From Comamonas fluminis (GTDB taxonomy: Bacteria > Pseudomonadota > Gammaproteobacteria > Burkholderiales > Burkholderiaceae_C), in the NCBI RefSeq assembly GCF_019186805.1, contig NZ_CP066783.1, positions 2,927,501 through 2,991,500 on the forward strand: a DNA stretch of 64,000 nt. Reading direction: 5' to 3'. The translations under genes were made by a program, and so were the position numbers. Each line of letters starts with the position of its first letter. Position 1 is the first letter of the stretch. Shown in pieces: positions 17,920 through 28,289 of the stretch. A model generated the notes under the pieces. That model made no database searches. It was not told the origin of the DNA and saw only the letters and a list, made by a program, of their open reading frames with translations.

Positions 17920-18687
17920 GTGAACGGTTTTTTATCTGGCAAAAAAGGCCTGATCGTCGGCATTGCCAATGAGCAAAGCATTGCCTGGGGCTGCGCCCGC
18001 GCCTTGCGCGATGCGGGTGCCGATCTGGCAGTCACCTGGTTCAACGACAAAGCCCGCCCTTATGTAGAGCCACTGGCCCACCAGTTGCAGGCCGATATTG
18101 CCATGCCGCTGGATGTGGAGCAGCCCGGCGAGATGGAGGCGCTGTTTGCAGCCATTACCCAGCGCTGGGGACGGCTTGATTTCGTGCTGCACTCGATTGC
18201 TTTCGCCCCCAAGAGCGACCTGCATGGCCGCGTAGCCGACAGCTCGCGCGAAGGCTTTGCGCGCGCCATGGACATCTCATGCCACTCCTTCACCCGCATG
18301 GCCCATCTGGCTGAGCCCTTGATGACCGAAGGCGGCAGCCTGATGACCATGAGCTATGTGGGTGCCGAAGAGGTCGTGCCCAACTACGGCGTCATGGGCC
18401 CCGTCAAGGCCGCGCTGGAATCCACCACGCGCTACCTGGCTGCCGAGCTGGGCCCCAAGGGCATACGCGTCAACGCCATCTCGCCCGGCCCGCTGGCCAC
18501 GCGCGCGGCATCGGGCATTCCCAACTTTGATGCACTGATGGATGACGCCGCCCGCCGCGCGCCTTTGCGCCGGTTGGTAGAGCTGCACGAGGTGGGCGCG
18601 CTGTGCAGCTTTCTGGCCAGCGACCACGCCAAGGCCATCACCGGCAACACCCTCTATATCGACTCGGGCTACCACATTCTCCGCTGA
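17920..18687 (+). CDS. fabI: Enoyl-[acyl-carrier-protein] reductase FabI
   Basis: A 255-residue short-chain dehydrogenase of the FabI type, reducing enoyl-ACP (possibly enoyl-CoA here) with NAD(P)H. Seen are the N-terminal cofactor loop GLIVGIANEQSIAWGCA, the LDFVLHSIAFAPK stretch, and the catalytic pair Tyr156 and Lys163 in NYGVMGPVKAALE, the same numbering as the E. coli enzyme. The start is a GTG two bases after the phaC stop, preceded by GGAGAA. Position inside the PHB operon suggests a specialised copy that adjusts enoyl intermediates rather than the housekeeping enzyme, which is inference. Confidence 0.93.
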   Translation: MNGFLSGKKGLIVGIANEQSIAWGCARALRDAGADLAVTWFNDKARPYVEPLAHQLQADIAMPLDVEQPGEMEALFAAITQRWGRLDFVLHSIAFAPKSDLHGRVADSSREGFARAMDISCHSFTRMAHLAEPLMTEGGSLMTMSYVGAEEVVPNYGVMGPVKAALESTTRYLAAELGPKGIRVNAISPGPLATRAASGIPNFDALMDDAARRAPLRRLVELHEVGALCSFLASDHAKAITGNTLYIDSGYHILR

Positions 18688-18691
18688 ACGC

Positions 18692-20140
18692 ATGCTGATT
18701 CCACGACTTCTCCCCTGGGCCGTCGCCCTGCTGCTGGCCGGTTGTGCCAGCAGCACCATTCCGCTGCAGCAGCCGCAGCAAGCGCTGCCCACCCAATGGC
18801 CTGGCGATACGCAAACCCGGGGCAATGCCGACGCCGCCCTGCCACCCTGGCAAGCCATGGTGGTGGACCCTGCGCTCACCCAGTTGCTGCAGCAAGCGGC
18901 CAGCTACAACCACGACCTGCGCCAAGCCCTGCTGCGAGCGCAAGAGGCGCGTGCCAGCTATGGCATAGAGAACGCCAGCCGCTTTCCCACTCTGGCAGCA
19001 GGCAGCAGCCACGCCCGCGCCCGTGTGCCCGGTGATCTGAATGCCAGCGGCCGCGCTGCCACCGGCAGCGACCATGAAGTGTTTGTGGGCCTGAGCAGCT
19101 GGGAGCTGGACCTGTGGGGCCGTGTGCGCAATCTGAGCAATGCCGCGCTGCAGCAGTATCTGGCCACCGAACTGGGCACACAGACCGCCCGCCAGGCCCT
19201 GTTTGCCCAGGTGGCGCGCAGTTACCTGACCCTGCGCGAAATGGATGAGCGCCTGACATTGACCCGCCACACACTGGACAGCCGGGCCGAGACGCTGCGC
19301 ATCTTCACCCGCCGCTATGAAGTGGGCAGCATCTCCAAATACGCGCTGACCCAGGTGGAAAGCCTGCACCACCAGGCCCGCGCCATGGCCGCGCAGCTGG
19401 AGCAAGAACGTGCCCAGACCGCCCATGCACTGCATTTGCTGACCGGGGCCGATGTGGCCCAGCTGCCGCCCCTGGTACGAGGCCAGCAGTTTTTTGCCGA
19501 CGTGCCCGTGGGCCTGCCATCGAGCCTGCTCACAGCCCGGCCCGATGTGGTGGCCGCCGAACACCAGCTGCAAGCCAGCCATGCCCGCGTGGATGCCGCC
19601 CGCGCCGCCTTCTTGCCGCGCATTGCACTGTCGGGCAGCTTTGGCACAGCCAGCGCCCAGCTGGACGGCCTGTTTGACAACGGCAGCAAAGCCTGGAACT
19701 TTGTGCCCACCATCTCCCTGCCCCTGTGGGATGGCGGGCTGCGCCAGTCGCAGCTCGATCTGGCAGCCGTGCGCCAGAACGCCGCCGTGGTGGACTATGA
19801 GCGCACGCTGCAAACCGCCTTCCGGGAGGTAGCCGATGCCCTCAGCGCCCGACAGCTGATGACGCAGCAGCTGCAAATCCAGCGCGACAACCTGCATTCG
19901 CTGCAAGAGCGCTCCCGCCTGGCCCAGCTGCGCTATGACAGCGGTGCCTCACCCTATCTCGATGTGCTGGATGCCCAGCGCGACCTGCTCAGCGCCGCGC
20001 AGCAAGTGGTGCAGGCCCGCTTTGACCAGCAAACTGCCTCGGTCAGCCTGTACACCGCGCTGGGCGGCGGCACCGGCCTGGGCCTGCCCGCAAGCCCCGC
20101 CGAAGCCACGCCTGTCGCCACCTCCCGCACCGCTCACTGA
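18692..20140 (+). CDS. Outer-membrane efflux lipoprotein (NodT/TolC-like factor)
   Basis: A 482-residue outer-membrane channel of the NodT/OprM family. The signal peptide ends at the lipobox LLLAGC (Cys18). Two repeated OEP helical domains follow; the characteristic LSSWELDLWGRVRN (about 130-143) and LPLWDGGLRQSQLDLA (near 346) are present, and SGASPYLDVLDAQRDL is the usual second-repeat signature. It would form the exit duct for the adaptor and ABC transporter encoded next. It starts 4 bp after fabI, tying export to the PHB genes in one transcript. Confidence 0.92.
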   Translation: MLIPRLLPWAVALLLAGCASSTIPLQQPQQALPTQWPGDTQTRGNADAALPPWQAMVVDPALTQLLQQAASYNHDLRQALLRAQEARASYGIENASRFPTLAAGSSHARARVPGDLNASGRAATGSDHEVFVGLSSWELDLWGRVRNLSNAALQQYLATELGTQTARQALFAQVARSYLTLREMDERLTLTRHTLDSRAETLRIFTRRYEVGSISKYALTQVESLHHQARAMAAQLEQERAQTAHALHLLTGADVAQLPPLVRGQQFFADVPVGLPSSLLTARPDVVAAEHQLQASHARVDAARAAFLPRIALSGSFGTASAQLDGLFDNGSKAWNFVPTISLPLWDGGLRQSQLDLAAVRQNAAVVDYERTLQTAFREVADALSARQLMTQQLQIQRDNLHSLQERSRLAQLRYDSGASPYLDVLDAQRDLLSAAQQVVQARFDQQTASVSLYTALGGGTGLGLPASPAEATPVATSRTAH

Positions 20141-20154
20141 ACACCGCAACACCC

Positions 20155-21234
20155 ATGTCCAAGCCCGCCAACAAGCAAAAAACCCTCACCCTTCTTGCCA
20201 TTGCCGCCATCCTGGTCGCCGGTGGCAGCTATGCCTGGAAGCAGTGGCAAGCCAGCCACACTGACCTGGGCCTGGCCAGCGGCAATGGCCGTATTGAGGC
20301 CACCGAAATCGACGTCGCCACCAAGCTCGGCGGCCGTGTAGAAGAAATCCTGGTCAGCGAAGGCAGCTTCGTTCAATCCGGCGAGCCGCTGGCACGCATG
20401 CAAATTCTGTCGCTGCAGGCCCAGCAAAAAGAAGCACTCGCCGGCAAGGATCGTGCCGTGCACGCCGTGGCTGCCGCCAAAGCCCAGGTGGCGCTGCGCG
20501 AAAGTGACTATGCCGCCGCCCAGGCCCAGGTGGCCCAGCGCGAGTCTGAGCTGGACAACGCCCAGCGCCGCCTGGCCCGCTCGGAGACCCTGACCAAGGA
20601 GGGTGCCAGCTCTGCCCAGGAGCTGGACGACGACCGTGCCCGCGTGCGCGGTGCGCAAGCCGCATTGAAGGCCACGCAGGCCCAGGCCGCTGCCGCCAAG
20701 GCTGCCATTGCAGCAGCGCAGGCCGAGGTCACGGGTTCCGACTCTTCCGTCGCAGCCGCCATGGCCACGGTGCAGCGCATCGATGTGGAGCTGCAGGACA
20801 GCACCCTCACCGCCCCGCGCGACGGGCGCGTGCAGTTTCGCCTGGCACAGCCCGGCGAAGTGCTGGGTGCTGGCGGCAAGGTACTGAACCTGGTTGATCT
20901 GTCCGATGTGTATATGAGCTTTTTCCTGCCCGAAACCGTGGCGGGCCGCATCGCCCTGGGCTCGGACGTGCGCATCGTGCTCGATGCCGCGCCCAGCATG
21001 GTGATCCCGGCCAAGGTCTCGTTTGTGTCTGCCACCGCCCAATTCACGCCCAAGACGGTGGAAACCGCCAGCGAGCGCCAGAAGCTCATGTTCCGCATCA
21101 AGGCCCGTATTGACCCCGATCTGCTGAAAAAGCACCTCAACCAGGTCAAGACTGGCCTGCCCGGCCAGGCCTATGTGCTGGCCGAGCCCGGTGCACAGTG
21201 GCCCGCCCACCTGCAAGTGAAGCTGCCGGAGTAA
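20155..21234 (+). CDS. HlyD-family periplasmic adaptor (YhiI-like)
   Basis: A 359-residue membrane fusion protein. One N-terminal membrane anchor (about 11-28) is followed by a lipoyl/barrel-sandwich half motif ([20 protein letters not shown]), a long alanine-rich coiled coil (about 85-195) and the second half ([20 protein letters not shown]), then a beta-barrel domain. The partner is the RbbA-like ABC protein that follows after 4 bp; the set resembles the E. coli yhiI-rbbA-yhhJ locus, with an outer-membrane factor added. Confidence 0.92.
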   Translation: MSKPANKQKTLTLLAIAAILVAGGSYAWKQWQASHTDLGLASGNGRIEATEIDVATKLGGRVEEILVSEGSFVQSGEPLARMQILSLQAQQKEALAGKDRAVHAVAAAKAQVALRESDYAAAQAQVAQRESELDNAQRRLARSETLTKEGASSAQELDDDRARVRGAQAALKATQAQAAAAKAAIAAAQAEVTGSDSSVAAAMATVQRIDVELQDSTLTAPRDGRVQFRLAQPGEVLGAGGKVLNLVDLSDVYMSFFLPETVAGRIALGSDVRIVLDAAPSMVIPAKVSFVSATAQFTPKTVETASERQKLMFRIKARIDPDLLKKHLNQVKTGLPGQAYVLAEPGAQWPAHLQVKLPE

Positions 21235-21238
21235 GCGC

Positions 21239-24049
21239 ATGGTCGCTGTCATGGCACAAGGGGCGAGCGCCGTGGTCGCCCAGCTGAAGAACGTGCGCCT
21301 GCACTATGGCAAAACCGAGGCACTCCAGGGCTTGACGCTGGACATTCCTGCTGGCGGCATGGTCGGCCTGATCGGGCCGGACGGTGTGGGCAAATCCAGC
21401 CTGCTGTCGCTGCTGTCCGGCGCGCGCCGCGTGCAGGAGGGCGAAGTCTGGGCGCTGGGCGGCGACATGCGCAGCAAAGCGCACCGCGACGCGGTCTGCC
21501 CGCGCATCGCCTATATGCCGCAAGGCCTGGGCAAAAACCTCTACCCCACGCTATCGGTCGAAGAGAACCTGCAGTTCTTCGCCCGCCTGTTTGGCCACGA
21601 CGAGGCCGAGCGCCGTGCCCGCATTGATGATCTGACGCAAAGCACGGGGTTGAAGAAATTTCTGAGCCGCCCGGCGGGCAAGCTCTCGGGCGGCATGAAG
21701 CAGAAGCTGGGCCTGTGCTGCGCACTCATCCACGACCCCGACCTGCTGATTCTGGACGAGCCCACTACCGGTGTAGACCCGCTGGCCCGCGCCCAGTTCT
21801 GGGATTTGATCAACCGCATACGCAGCACCCGCCCGCAGATGAGCGTGTTGGTGGCCACAGCCTATATGGACGAAGCCCAGCGCTTTGACTGGCTGGTGGC
21901 CATGGATGACGGCCAGATTCTGGACACGGGCACGCCCAGTGAGCTGCTGGCGCGCACGCACACCACATCGCTGGAAGCCGCCTTTATCGCCCTGCTGCCC
22001 GAATCCAAAAAACGCGGCCACGCCGAGGTGGTGATTCCGCCACTGCAAACCCAGGCCGATGACATCGCCATCGAGGCGCAAGACCTGACCATGCGCTTTG
22101 GCGATTTTGTGGCGGTGGACCATGTGAACTTTCGCATCCAGCGCGGTGAAATTTTTGGCTTTCTGGGCTCCAACGGTTGCGGCAAATCCACCACCATGAA
22201 GATGCTCACCGGCCTGCTGCCTGCGAGCGAGGGCAAGGCCTGGCTGTTTGGCCACGAGATTGACCCCAACGACATCGCCACGCGCCGCCGCGTGGGCTAT
22301 ATGTCGCAGGCTTTCTCGCTGTATGGCGAGTTGACGGTGCTGCAAAACCTGGTGCTGCACGCCCAGCTGTTTGATGTGCCCAAGGCCGAGATCGACGCCC
22401 GGGTTGAAGAAATGCTGCAGCGCTTTGGCCTGCAGGATGCACGCCTGGACCTGCCCGACCAGCTGCCGCTGGGCATGCGCCAGCGCCTGTCGCTGGCCGT
22501 GGCCATGGTGCACAAGCCCGAGCTGCTGATTCTGGACGAGCCCACCTCGGGCGTAGACCCTGTCGCGCGCGACCAGTTCTGGCGCCTGCTGGTAGAGCTG
22601 TCGCGCCGCGACCGGGTGACGATTTTTATCTCCACCCACTTCATGAACGAGGCCGAGCGCTGCGATCGCATGTCCATGATGCACGCAGGCAAGGTGCTGG
22701 ACAGCGACACGCCCGCCAACCTGGTGAAAAAGCGCGGCGCAGCCACCCTGGAGGAGGCTTTTATCGGCTATCTGGTGGAGGCATCGGGCGAAGCTGCACC
22801 TGACCTGGATACTAAAAAAATAGCCTCCAGCGCTCAACCCGTAACGGTTTCCGTATCAAACCACACTGAAAGCCAAGCCGAGCAGGTTCAAGGCGCTATG
22901 GTTTCTCATACAGCCAGCACGCCCCGCTTTAGCCTGCAGCGTTTGTGGAGCTATCTGTGGCGCGAAACGCTGGAGCTGCAGCGCGACCCCGTGCGTGCCA
23001 CCCTGGCTCTGGTCGGTTCGCTGGTGCTGATGATCGTGATCGGCTACGGCATCAACATGGACGTGGAAAAGCTCAAGTTCGCCATCCTCGACCGCGACCA
23101 GAGCACACTGAGCCAGAGCTACACGCAAAGCCTGTCGGGCTCGCGCTATTTTCTGGAGCAGGCGCCTATCACCTCCTACGAAGATCTGGACCGCCGCATG
23201 CGCGCAGGCGAGATTGCCGTGGCCATTGAAATCCCGCCCGGCTTTGGCCGCGATATTCTGCGCGGCAGCTCTACCGCCGTGGGCGCCTGGTTTGACGGCG
23301 CCATGCCCTCGCGCGCCGAAACCGTCAAGGGCTATGTGCAAGGCATTCACCAGTACTGGCTGGGCGAGCAGATGCGAGAGCGCACAGGCCAGGCGCTGAC
23401 CAGCCAGGTCAGCATAGAAACGCGCTTTCGCTACAACCCCGATGTGAAAAGCCTGCCGGCCATGGTGCCGGCCGTCATTCCGCTGCTGCTGCTGATGTTC
23501 CCCGCCATGCTCACCGCGCTGGCCGTGGTGCGCGAGAAAGAGCTGGGCTCCATCGTCAACCTCTACGTCACACCCGTCACCCGGGTGGAGTTTTTGCTGG
23601 GCAAGCAGCTGCCCTATGTGGGCCTGGCCATGCTCAACTATTTGCTGATGTGCGCCATGGCCGTTTTTGTGTTTGATGTGCCCATCACCGGCAGCTTTTT
23701 CACCTTGACCGTGGCCGCGCTGCTGTTTTGCGTGATTTCCACCGGCATGGGCTTGCTGGCATCGGCCATCACACGCAGCCAGATTGCCGCCATGTTTTTT
23801 GCCATGCTGGGCACCTTGATACCGGCCACACAGTTCTCGGGCCTCACCGATCCAGTCTCGTCGCTGGAAGGCGCGGGCCGCTGGATGGGCCAGATCTACC
23901 CGGCCAGCCACATGTTCACCATCAGCCGCGGCGTGTTCAGCAAGGCGCTGGGCTGGCAAGACCTGAGCAGCGCCTTTGGGCCCATGCTGATCGCCATTCC
24001 GGTGATCATGGGGATTGCCATCTGGGCGCTGCCCAAGCAGGAGCGCTGA
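21239..24049 (+). CDS. RbbA-like fusion: two ABC ATPase domains plus ABC-2 permease
   Basis: A 936-residue protein with ABC domain 1 (about 15-250; Walker [10 protein letters not shown], signature [10 protein letters not shown], Walker [14 protein letters not shown]), ABC domain 2 (about 275-510; [23 protein letters not shown]) and a C-terminal permease (about 565-936) with one helix, a large loop and five further helices. The second signature is degenerate (LPLGMRQRL). Homologues are annotated RbbA/YhiH, reported as ribosome-associated ATPases, but with adaptor, permease and outer-membrane genes alongside it most likely powers efflux. The linker (about 520-560) is encoded by DNA resembling a dispersed repeat. 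Confidence 0.92.
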   Translation: MVAVMAQGASAVVAQLKNVRLHYGKTEALQGLTLDIPAGGMVGLIGPDGVGKSSLLSLLSGARRVQEGEVWALGGDMRSKAHRDAVCPRIAYMPQGLGKNLYPTLSVEENLQFFARLFGHDEAERRARIDDLTQSTGLKKFLSRPAGKLSGGMKQKLGLCCALIHDPDLLILDEPTTGVDPLARAQFWDLINRIRSTRPQMSVLVATAYMDEAQRFDWLVAMDDGQILDTGTPSELLARTHTTSLEAAFIALLPESKKRGHAEVVIPPLQTQADDIAIEAQDLTMRFGDFVAVDHVNFRIQRGEIFGFLGSNGCGKSTTMKMLTGLLPASEGKAWLFGHEIDPNDIATRRRVGYMSQAFSLYGELTVLQNLVLHAQLFDVPKAEIDARVEEMLQRFGLQDARLDLPDQLPLGMRQRLSLAVAMVHKPELLILDEPTSGVDPVARDQFWRLLVELSRRDRVTIFISTHFMNEAERCDRMSMMHAGKVLDSDTPANLVKKRGAATLEEAFIGYLVEASGEAAPDLDTKKIASSAQPVTVSVSNHTESQAEQVQGAMVSHTASTPRFSLQRLWSYLWRETLELQRDPVRATLALVGSLVLMIVIGYGINMDVEKLKFAILDRDQSTLSQSYTQSLSGSRYFLEQAPITSYEDLDRRMRAGEIAVAIEIPPGFGRDILRGSSTAVGAWFDGAMPSRAETVKGYVQGIHQYWLGEQMRERTGQALTSQVSIETRFRYNPDVKSLPAMVPAVIPLLLLMFPAMLTALAVVREKELGSIVNLYVTPVTRVEFLLGKQLPYVGLAMLNYLLMCAMAVFVFDVPITGSFFTLTVAALLFCVISTGMGLLASAITRSQIAAMFFAMLGTLIPATQFSGLTDPVSSLEGAGRWMGQIYPASHMFTISRGVFSKALGWQDLSSAFGPMLIAIPVIMGIAIWALPKQER

Positions 24050-24050
24050 G

Positions 24051-25178
24051 ATGCTGCACCACCTGAAAAACATCTGGCGCCTGGGCGTCAAAGAGCTGTG
24101 GAGCCTGTGGCGCGACCCGGTCATGCTGGTGCTCATCGTCTACACCTTCACGCTGTCGGTCTACACCTCGGCATCGGCCATGCCCGAGACCTTGCACCAC
24201 GCGCCGATTGCCATCGTGGACGAAGACCAGTCGCCGCTGTCGGCACGCATCGGCTCGGCCTTCTACCCACCGCATTTCACCGCGCCGCAGTTCATGGGCT
24301 TTGCCCAGGTTGACCCGGCCATGGACGCCGGGAAAATCACTTTCTCCCTGACCATTCCACCGGGCTTTCAGCGCGATGTGCTGGCTGGTAAATCGGTAGA
24401 GCTGCAGCTGAACGTGGACGCCACGCGCATGAGCCAGGCCTTCTCGGGCAGCGGCTATGTGCAGCAGATTGTGAGTGCCGAGATCAAAGAGTTCACCCAG
24501 CGCCACCGGGCAGTGGCCAGTGCGCCGGTCGACTTGGTGGTGCGGGCGCGCTTTAACCCGTCGCTCAACAAAACCTGGTTTGGCGGGGTGATGCAGATCA
24601 TCAACAACGTGACCATGCTGTCCATCATCCTGACGGGTGCAGCGCTGATCCGCGAGCGCGAGCACGGCACCATCGAGCATTTGCTGGTCATGCCCGTGAC
24701 GCCGGCCGAGATCATGCTGGCCAAGGTCTGGTCCATGGGCGCGGTGGTGCTGCTGGCCTGCGGGGTGTCGCTCAAGCTCGTCGTGCAAGGTTGGCTGCAT
24801 GTGCCGATTGAAGGCAGCGTGGCCCTGTTCATGGCGGGCGCAGCGCTGTGCCTGTTTGCCACCACGGCCATGGGTATCTTCATGGCCACGATTGCACGCT
24901 CCATGCCCCAGTTTGGCCTGCTGATGGTGTTGACCCTGCTGCCGCTGCAATTGCTCTCGGGCGGTGCCACGCCGCGCGAATCCATGCCGCAGCTGGTGCA
25001 AGACGTGATGCTGCTGGCACCCACCACCCACTTTGTCAGCATGGCCCAGGCCATCTTGTACCGGGGTGCGGGCCTGAACGTGGTGTGGCCGCAGTTTCTG
25101 GCCATGTTTGCCATTGGCTCCACCGTATTCGCGCTGTCGCTGGCGCGCTTTCGCAAGACCATTTCACAAATGGCTTGA
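24051..25178 (+). CDS. ABC-2 type permease (YhhJ-like)
   Basis: A 375-residue membrane protein with one N-terminal helix (about 20-40), a large periplasmic domain (to about 175) and five C-terminal helices, ending in the conserved stretch LLSGGATPRESMPQLVQ. Same architecture as the permease part of the preceding fusion, with which it should form the membrane heterodimer. It starts one base after the upstream stop, so the two are translationally linked. Substrate unknown. Confidence 0.92.
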   Translation: MLHHLKNIWRLGVKELWSLWRDPVMLVLIVYTFTLSVYTSASAMPETLHHAPIAIVDEDQSPLSARIGSAFYPPHFTAPQFMGFAQVDPAMDAGKITFSLTIPPGFQRDVLAGKSVELQLNVDATRMSQAFSGSGYVQQIVSAEIKEFTQRHRAVASAPVDLVVRARFNPSLNKTWFGGVMQIINNVTMLSIILTGAALIREREHGTIEHLLVMPVTPAEIMLAKVWSMGAVVLLACGVSLKLVVQGWLHVPIEGSVALFMAGAALCLFATTAMGIFMATIARSMPQFGLLMVLTLLPLQLLSGGATPRESMPQLVQDVMLLAPTTHFVSMAQAILYRGAGLNVVWPQFLAMFAIGSTVFALSLARFRKTISQMA

Positions 25179-25240
25179 TCAATGGCCTGACGCCATCTAC
25201 CCGCGCCCTGCGGCGCTTTCTCACGCAACTGGAGAACCGA

Positions 25241-25612
25241 ATGAGCCAAGACTTTCCCTCCCTGAAGCTGACCCAGGCCAACGCCGATCTGCAATTGGAG
25301 CTGGGCCGCCTGGTGCTGCAAAGCACGCAAGAGCAGCTGGAGTTGCTGCAGCGCCGTGTGGAGCACAACCTGAGCCAGGCCAGGGCCGGCATGGACAGCC
25401 TGCAACACTCCGCCAGCGCAGGTCTGCCCACCGGCTTGTCTGCAGACTTCTGGGCTGAATTGGCCCAGCGGCAATGGGCCCAGCGCCAGGAAGAAGTGGA
25501 GCAAATCGCGCAGAGCCAGGCCAATTTTGCTGCGGGCGTGCAGCAAGCCATGGTGTGCTGGTGGCAGGCGGCAACGCATAGCCTGACCCCAGCAACAGGA
25601 GCTGCACAATGA
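25241..25612 (+). CDS. Phasin-family polyhydroxyalkanoate granule protein
   Basis: A 123-residue, almost entirely helical, Gln-rich protein (LELGRLVLQSTQEQLELL, AELAQRQWAQRQEEVEQIAQ) that fits the short phasin / PHA-system family coating PHB granules. Length and amphipathic heptads support this, but the sequence is weakly conserved. It overlaps the MaoC/Pta gene by four bases (ATGA). The ATG at 25241 has GGAG eight bases upstream; the longer open frame upstream runs through the permease gene and is not used. Confidence 0.8.
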   Translation: MSQDFPSLKLTQANADLQLELGRLVLQSTQEQLELLQRRVEHNLSQARAGMDSLQHSASAGLPTGLSADFWAELAQRQWAQRQEEVEQIAQSQANFAAGVQQAMVCWWQAATHSLTPATGAAQ

Positions 25613-27012
25613 GCATCGCCCCCGCCATGCTGAGCAACCGCACCTTTGATGAGCTGGCCATTGGCGACAGCGCCAGCATGCAGCGCCAGCTCACCCAGCA
25701 GGACATTCATCTCTTCGCCATCATGTCCGGCGACATCAATCCCGCGCATCTGGATGCCGAATACGCCGCAGCCACGCAGTTCCACGGCGTAATCGCGCAC
25801 GGCATGTGGGGCGGTGCGCTGATCTCAGCCGTACTGGGCACGCGCCTGCCCGGCCCCGGCACGGTGTACCTGAGCCAGACACTGAAGTTCCGCTCCCCTG
25901 TGCGCGTGGGCGACCAGGTGAACGTCACCGTCACCGTCAGCGCCAAGGACGAAGCCAAGCGCCGCGTCACCCTGGCCTGCAGCTGTGTCAACCAGCATGG
26001 GCAAACCGTGATCGAGGGTGAAGCCAGCGTGCTGGCCCCCACCGAAAAAGTGGAGCGGCCCGCCGCCACCCTGCCAGAAGTACGCCTGCTGGCCGCCAAC
26101 GGACTGCCCCAGCTGCTGCAGCATGTGCTGCCGCTGGGCCCCATCCGTGTGGCCGTGGTGCACCCCTGTGATGCGCTGAGCCTGGGCGGCGCACTGGATG
26201 CACGCAGCGCGGGCCTGATTGATCCCATTCTGGTAGCACCCCGCGCCAAGCTGGAAGCCGTGGCCGCCGCCGCAGGCCTGAGCCTGGAAGGCATTGCCAT
26301 CGAAGACGTGCCCCACAGCCATGCCGCCGCCGCGCGCGCCGCCGCCATGGGCGGCCAGGGCCAGGTGCAGGCGCTGATGAAAGGCAGCCTGCACACCGAC
26401 GAGCTGGTCAGCGCCGTGCTGAATGCAGAGGCGGGCCTGCGCACCAAGCGCCGCCTGTCACACTGCTTTGTGATGCAGACACCGGCCTACCCCCGGCCCT
26501 TCATCATCACCGACGCGGCCATCAACATCGCCCCCACGCTGGAGCAAAAGGCCGATATCGTGCGCAACGCCATCACCCTGGCCCACGCCATTGGGGTAGA
26601 GCAGCCACGCGTAGCCATTTTGGCCGCGGTGGAAACCGTGAACCCCGCCATGCCCGCCACCCTGGATGCGGCCGCGCTGTGCAAGATGGCCGACCGGGGC
26701 CAGATCACCGGCGGCCTGCTGGATGGCCCGCTGGCGTTTGACAATGCCGTCTCAGCCGCTGCAGCCCTGACCAAAGGCATCCACTCGCCCGTGGCTGGCC
26801 AGGCCGATGTGCTGCTGGTGCCCGACCTGGAAAGCGGCAATATGCTGGCCAAGCAGCTCGAGTACATGGGCGATGCCGCCACCGCTGGCGTCGTGCTGGG
26901 TGCCAAGCTGCCCATCGTGCTGACCAGCCGCGCTGACAGCCGCGAAACCCGTATCGCCTCATGCGCCATCGCCGTGCTGCTGGCCCACCACTTCAGGAAC
27001 AACCCACCATGA
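25609..27012 (+). CDS. Bifunctional MaoC-type enoyl-CoA hydratase / phosphate acetyl(butyryl)transferase
   Basis: A 467-residue fusion. The N-terminal hot-dog domain (about 10-140) has the R-specific hydratase motif GDINPAHLD with Asp42 and His47, followed by AHGMWGGALIS. The C-terminal domain (about 160-467) is a phosphotransacetylase / phosphotransbutyrylase. It could turn trans-2-enoyl-CoA into (R)-3-hydroxyacyl-CoA for PhaC, and exchange acyl-CoA with phosphate for the acetate kinase encoded next. ATGA overlaps at both ends show strong coupling. The exact chain-length preference cannot be read from the sequence. Confidence 0.92.
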   Translation: MSIAPAMLSNRTFDELAIGDSASMQRQLTQQDIHLFAIMSGDINPAHLDAEYAAATQFHGVIAHGMWGGALISAVLGTRLPGPGTVYLSQTLKFRSPVRVGDQVNVTVTVSAKDEAKRRVTLACSCVNQHGQTVIEGEASVLAPTEKVERPAATLPEVRLLAANGLPQLLQHVLPLGPIRVAVVHPCDALSLGGALDARSAGLIDPILVAPRAKLEAVAAAAGLSLEGIAIEDVPHSHAAAARAAAMGGQGQVQALMKGSLHTDELVSAVLNAEAGLRTKRRLSHCFVMQTPAYPRPFIITDAAINIAPTLEQKADIVRNAITLAHAIGVEQPRVAILAAVETVNPAMPATLDAAALCKMADRGQITGGLLDGPLAFDNAVSAAAALTKGIHSPVAGQADVLLVPDLESGNMLAKQLEYMGDAATAGVVLGAKLPIVLTSRADSRETRIASCAIAVLLAHHFRNNPP

Positions 27013-28211
27013 GCGAATTCATTCTGGTTCTTAACTGTGGTTCGTCCAGCATCAAGTTCGCCTTGTTTGAAACAGGCGGCGCCGCTCTGCCACGTCAGGC
27101 TGCCTGGAACGGCAAGGTACAAGGCATTGGCGGCCCCACGCCCGACTTTGGAGCCCGCACCGTACCCGTGCGTGCTATTAATTTGGATGCTGAGCACCCC
27201 TACACAGCTGCGCTGCAGATCATTCGCCATGAAGTGCAGCAATGGCTGAACGGCCGCAGCATCGTGGCCGTGGCACACCGTGTGGTGCATGGCGGCGCCA
27301 AATACTTTGAACCCGTGCGCCTGGACGCCGCGACCTTGGCGGAGCTGAAGGAGCTGATCCCTCTGGCCCCCCTGCACCAGCCCTTCGCGCTGGAAGCCAT
27401 AGATATCCTGCTGCGCGAGCAACCAGAATTGCCCCAGGTCGCCTGCTTTGACACGGCCTTTCACCACACCGTGCCACAGGTCGAACAATTGCTGCCATTG
27501 CCGTTCGACGCCTGGCAGCGTGGCATTCGTCGCTATGGTTTCCATGGGCTGTCGTACGAATACATGGCCACCGCCCTGCCCGAGCGCTATGGCGACCGCG
27601 CCCGTGGCCGCACCATCGTCGCCCACCTGGGCAGTGGCGCCAGCCTGTGTGCCATGCGCAATCTGCAAAGCGTCGCCACCACCATGGGCTTTTCGGCACT
27701 CGACGGCCTGATGATGGGCACCCGCACCGGCGCACTGGACCCTGGCGCCATCCTGTATCTGATGGAAATCGAAAAGCTGACCCTGGAGCAGGTGGGCCAG
27801 ATCCTCTACCACCGCTCCGGCCTGCTGGGCATCTCCGGCCTGTCGCCCGAGCCACGTGTCATCCTGAAGCATGAAAGTGATGATGGTGAGAACGGCTTGC
27901 GCGCCCGCCTGGCGCTGGACCTTTACGTACGCCGCATCGTGCGCGAGATCGGAGCCCTCACCGCCGTTCTCGGCGGTCTGGACATGCTGGTGTTCACCGC
28001 AGGCGTCGGCGAGCACAACGCCTTCATCCGCAAGCGCGTGTGCCGGGACTTGGCGTTCTTGGGGATAAAGCTAGACGATGAGGCCAATGCGCGTGATGAA
28101 TGGCAGATCTCTGCCCCAGATGCGCCAGTCACCGTTGCCGTTGAACCGACCAATGAAGAATGGGTGGCAGCGCGGTACGCTGTGCGGGTGCTGGCGGCCC
28201 AAGGGAAATAA
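27009..28211 (+). CDS. ackA: Acetate kinase
   Basis: A 400-residue acetate/propionate kinase that makes ATP from acyl phosphate. Motifs: N-terminal VLNCGSSSIKFALF, HRVVHGG, FDTAFHHTVP with the catalytic Asp, HLGSGASLCA and VFTAGVGEHN. It overlaps the Pta-domain gene by four bases, giving a complete acyl-CoA to acyl-P to ATP pathway, sensible under oxygen limitation and consistent with the FNR-type box upstream of the operon. Two hairpins follow the stop. Confidence 0.96.
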   Translation: MSEFILVLNCGSSSIKFALFETGGAALPRQAAWNGKVQGIGGPTPDFGARTVPVRAINLDAEHPYTAALQIIRHEVQQWLNGRSIVAVAHRVVHGGAKYFEPVRLDAATLAELKELIPLAPLHQPFALEAIDILLREQPELPQVACFDTAFHHTVPQVEQLLPLPFDAWQRGIRRYGFHGLSYEYMATALPERYGDRARGRTIVAHLGSGASLCAMRNLQSVATTMGFSALDGLMMGTRTGALDPGAILYLMEIEKLTLEQVGQILYHRSGLLGISGLSPEPRVILKHESDDGENGLRARLALDLYVRRIVREIGALTAVLGGLDMLVFTAGVGEHNAFIRKRVCRDLAFLGIKLDDEANARDEWQISAPDAPVTVAVEPTNEEWVAARYAVRVLAAQGK

Positions 28212-28214
28212 AAG

Positions 28215-28281
28215 TTACCCCTTTGGGGGTAAATCTTCAGCAATAGAAAAAGGGTTCCTAACTTTATAGCTAGGAACCCTT
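28215..28281 (+). terminator. Tandem hairpins ending the phaC-ackA operon
   Basis: TTACCCC (28215-28221) pairs with GGGGTAA (28226-28232); then AAGGGTTCCTA (28250-28260) pairs with TAGGAACCCTT (28271-28281). The second has A-rich and T-rich flanks and could act in both directions, also closing the tRNA(Pro) transcript from the other strand. Confidence 0.75.
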
Positions 28282-28289
28282 ATCTAGTT

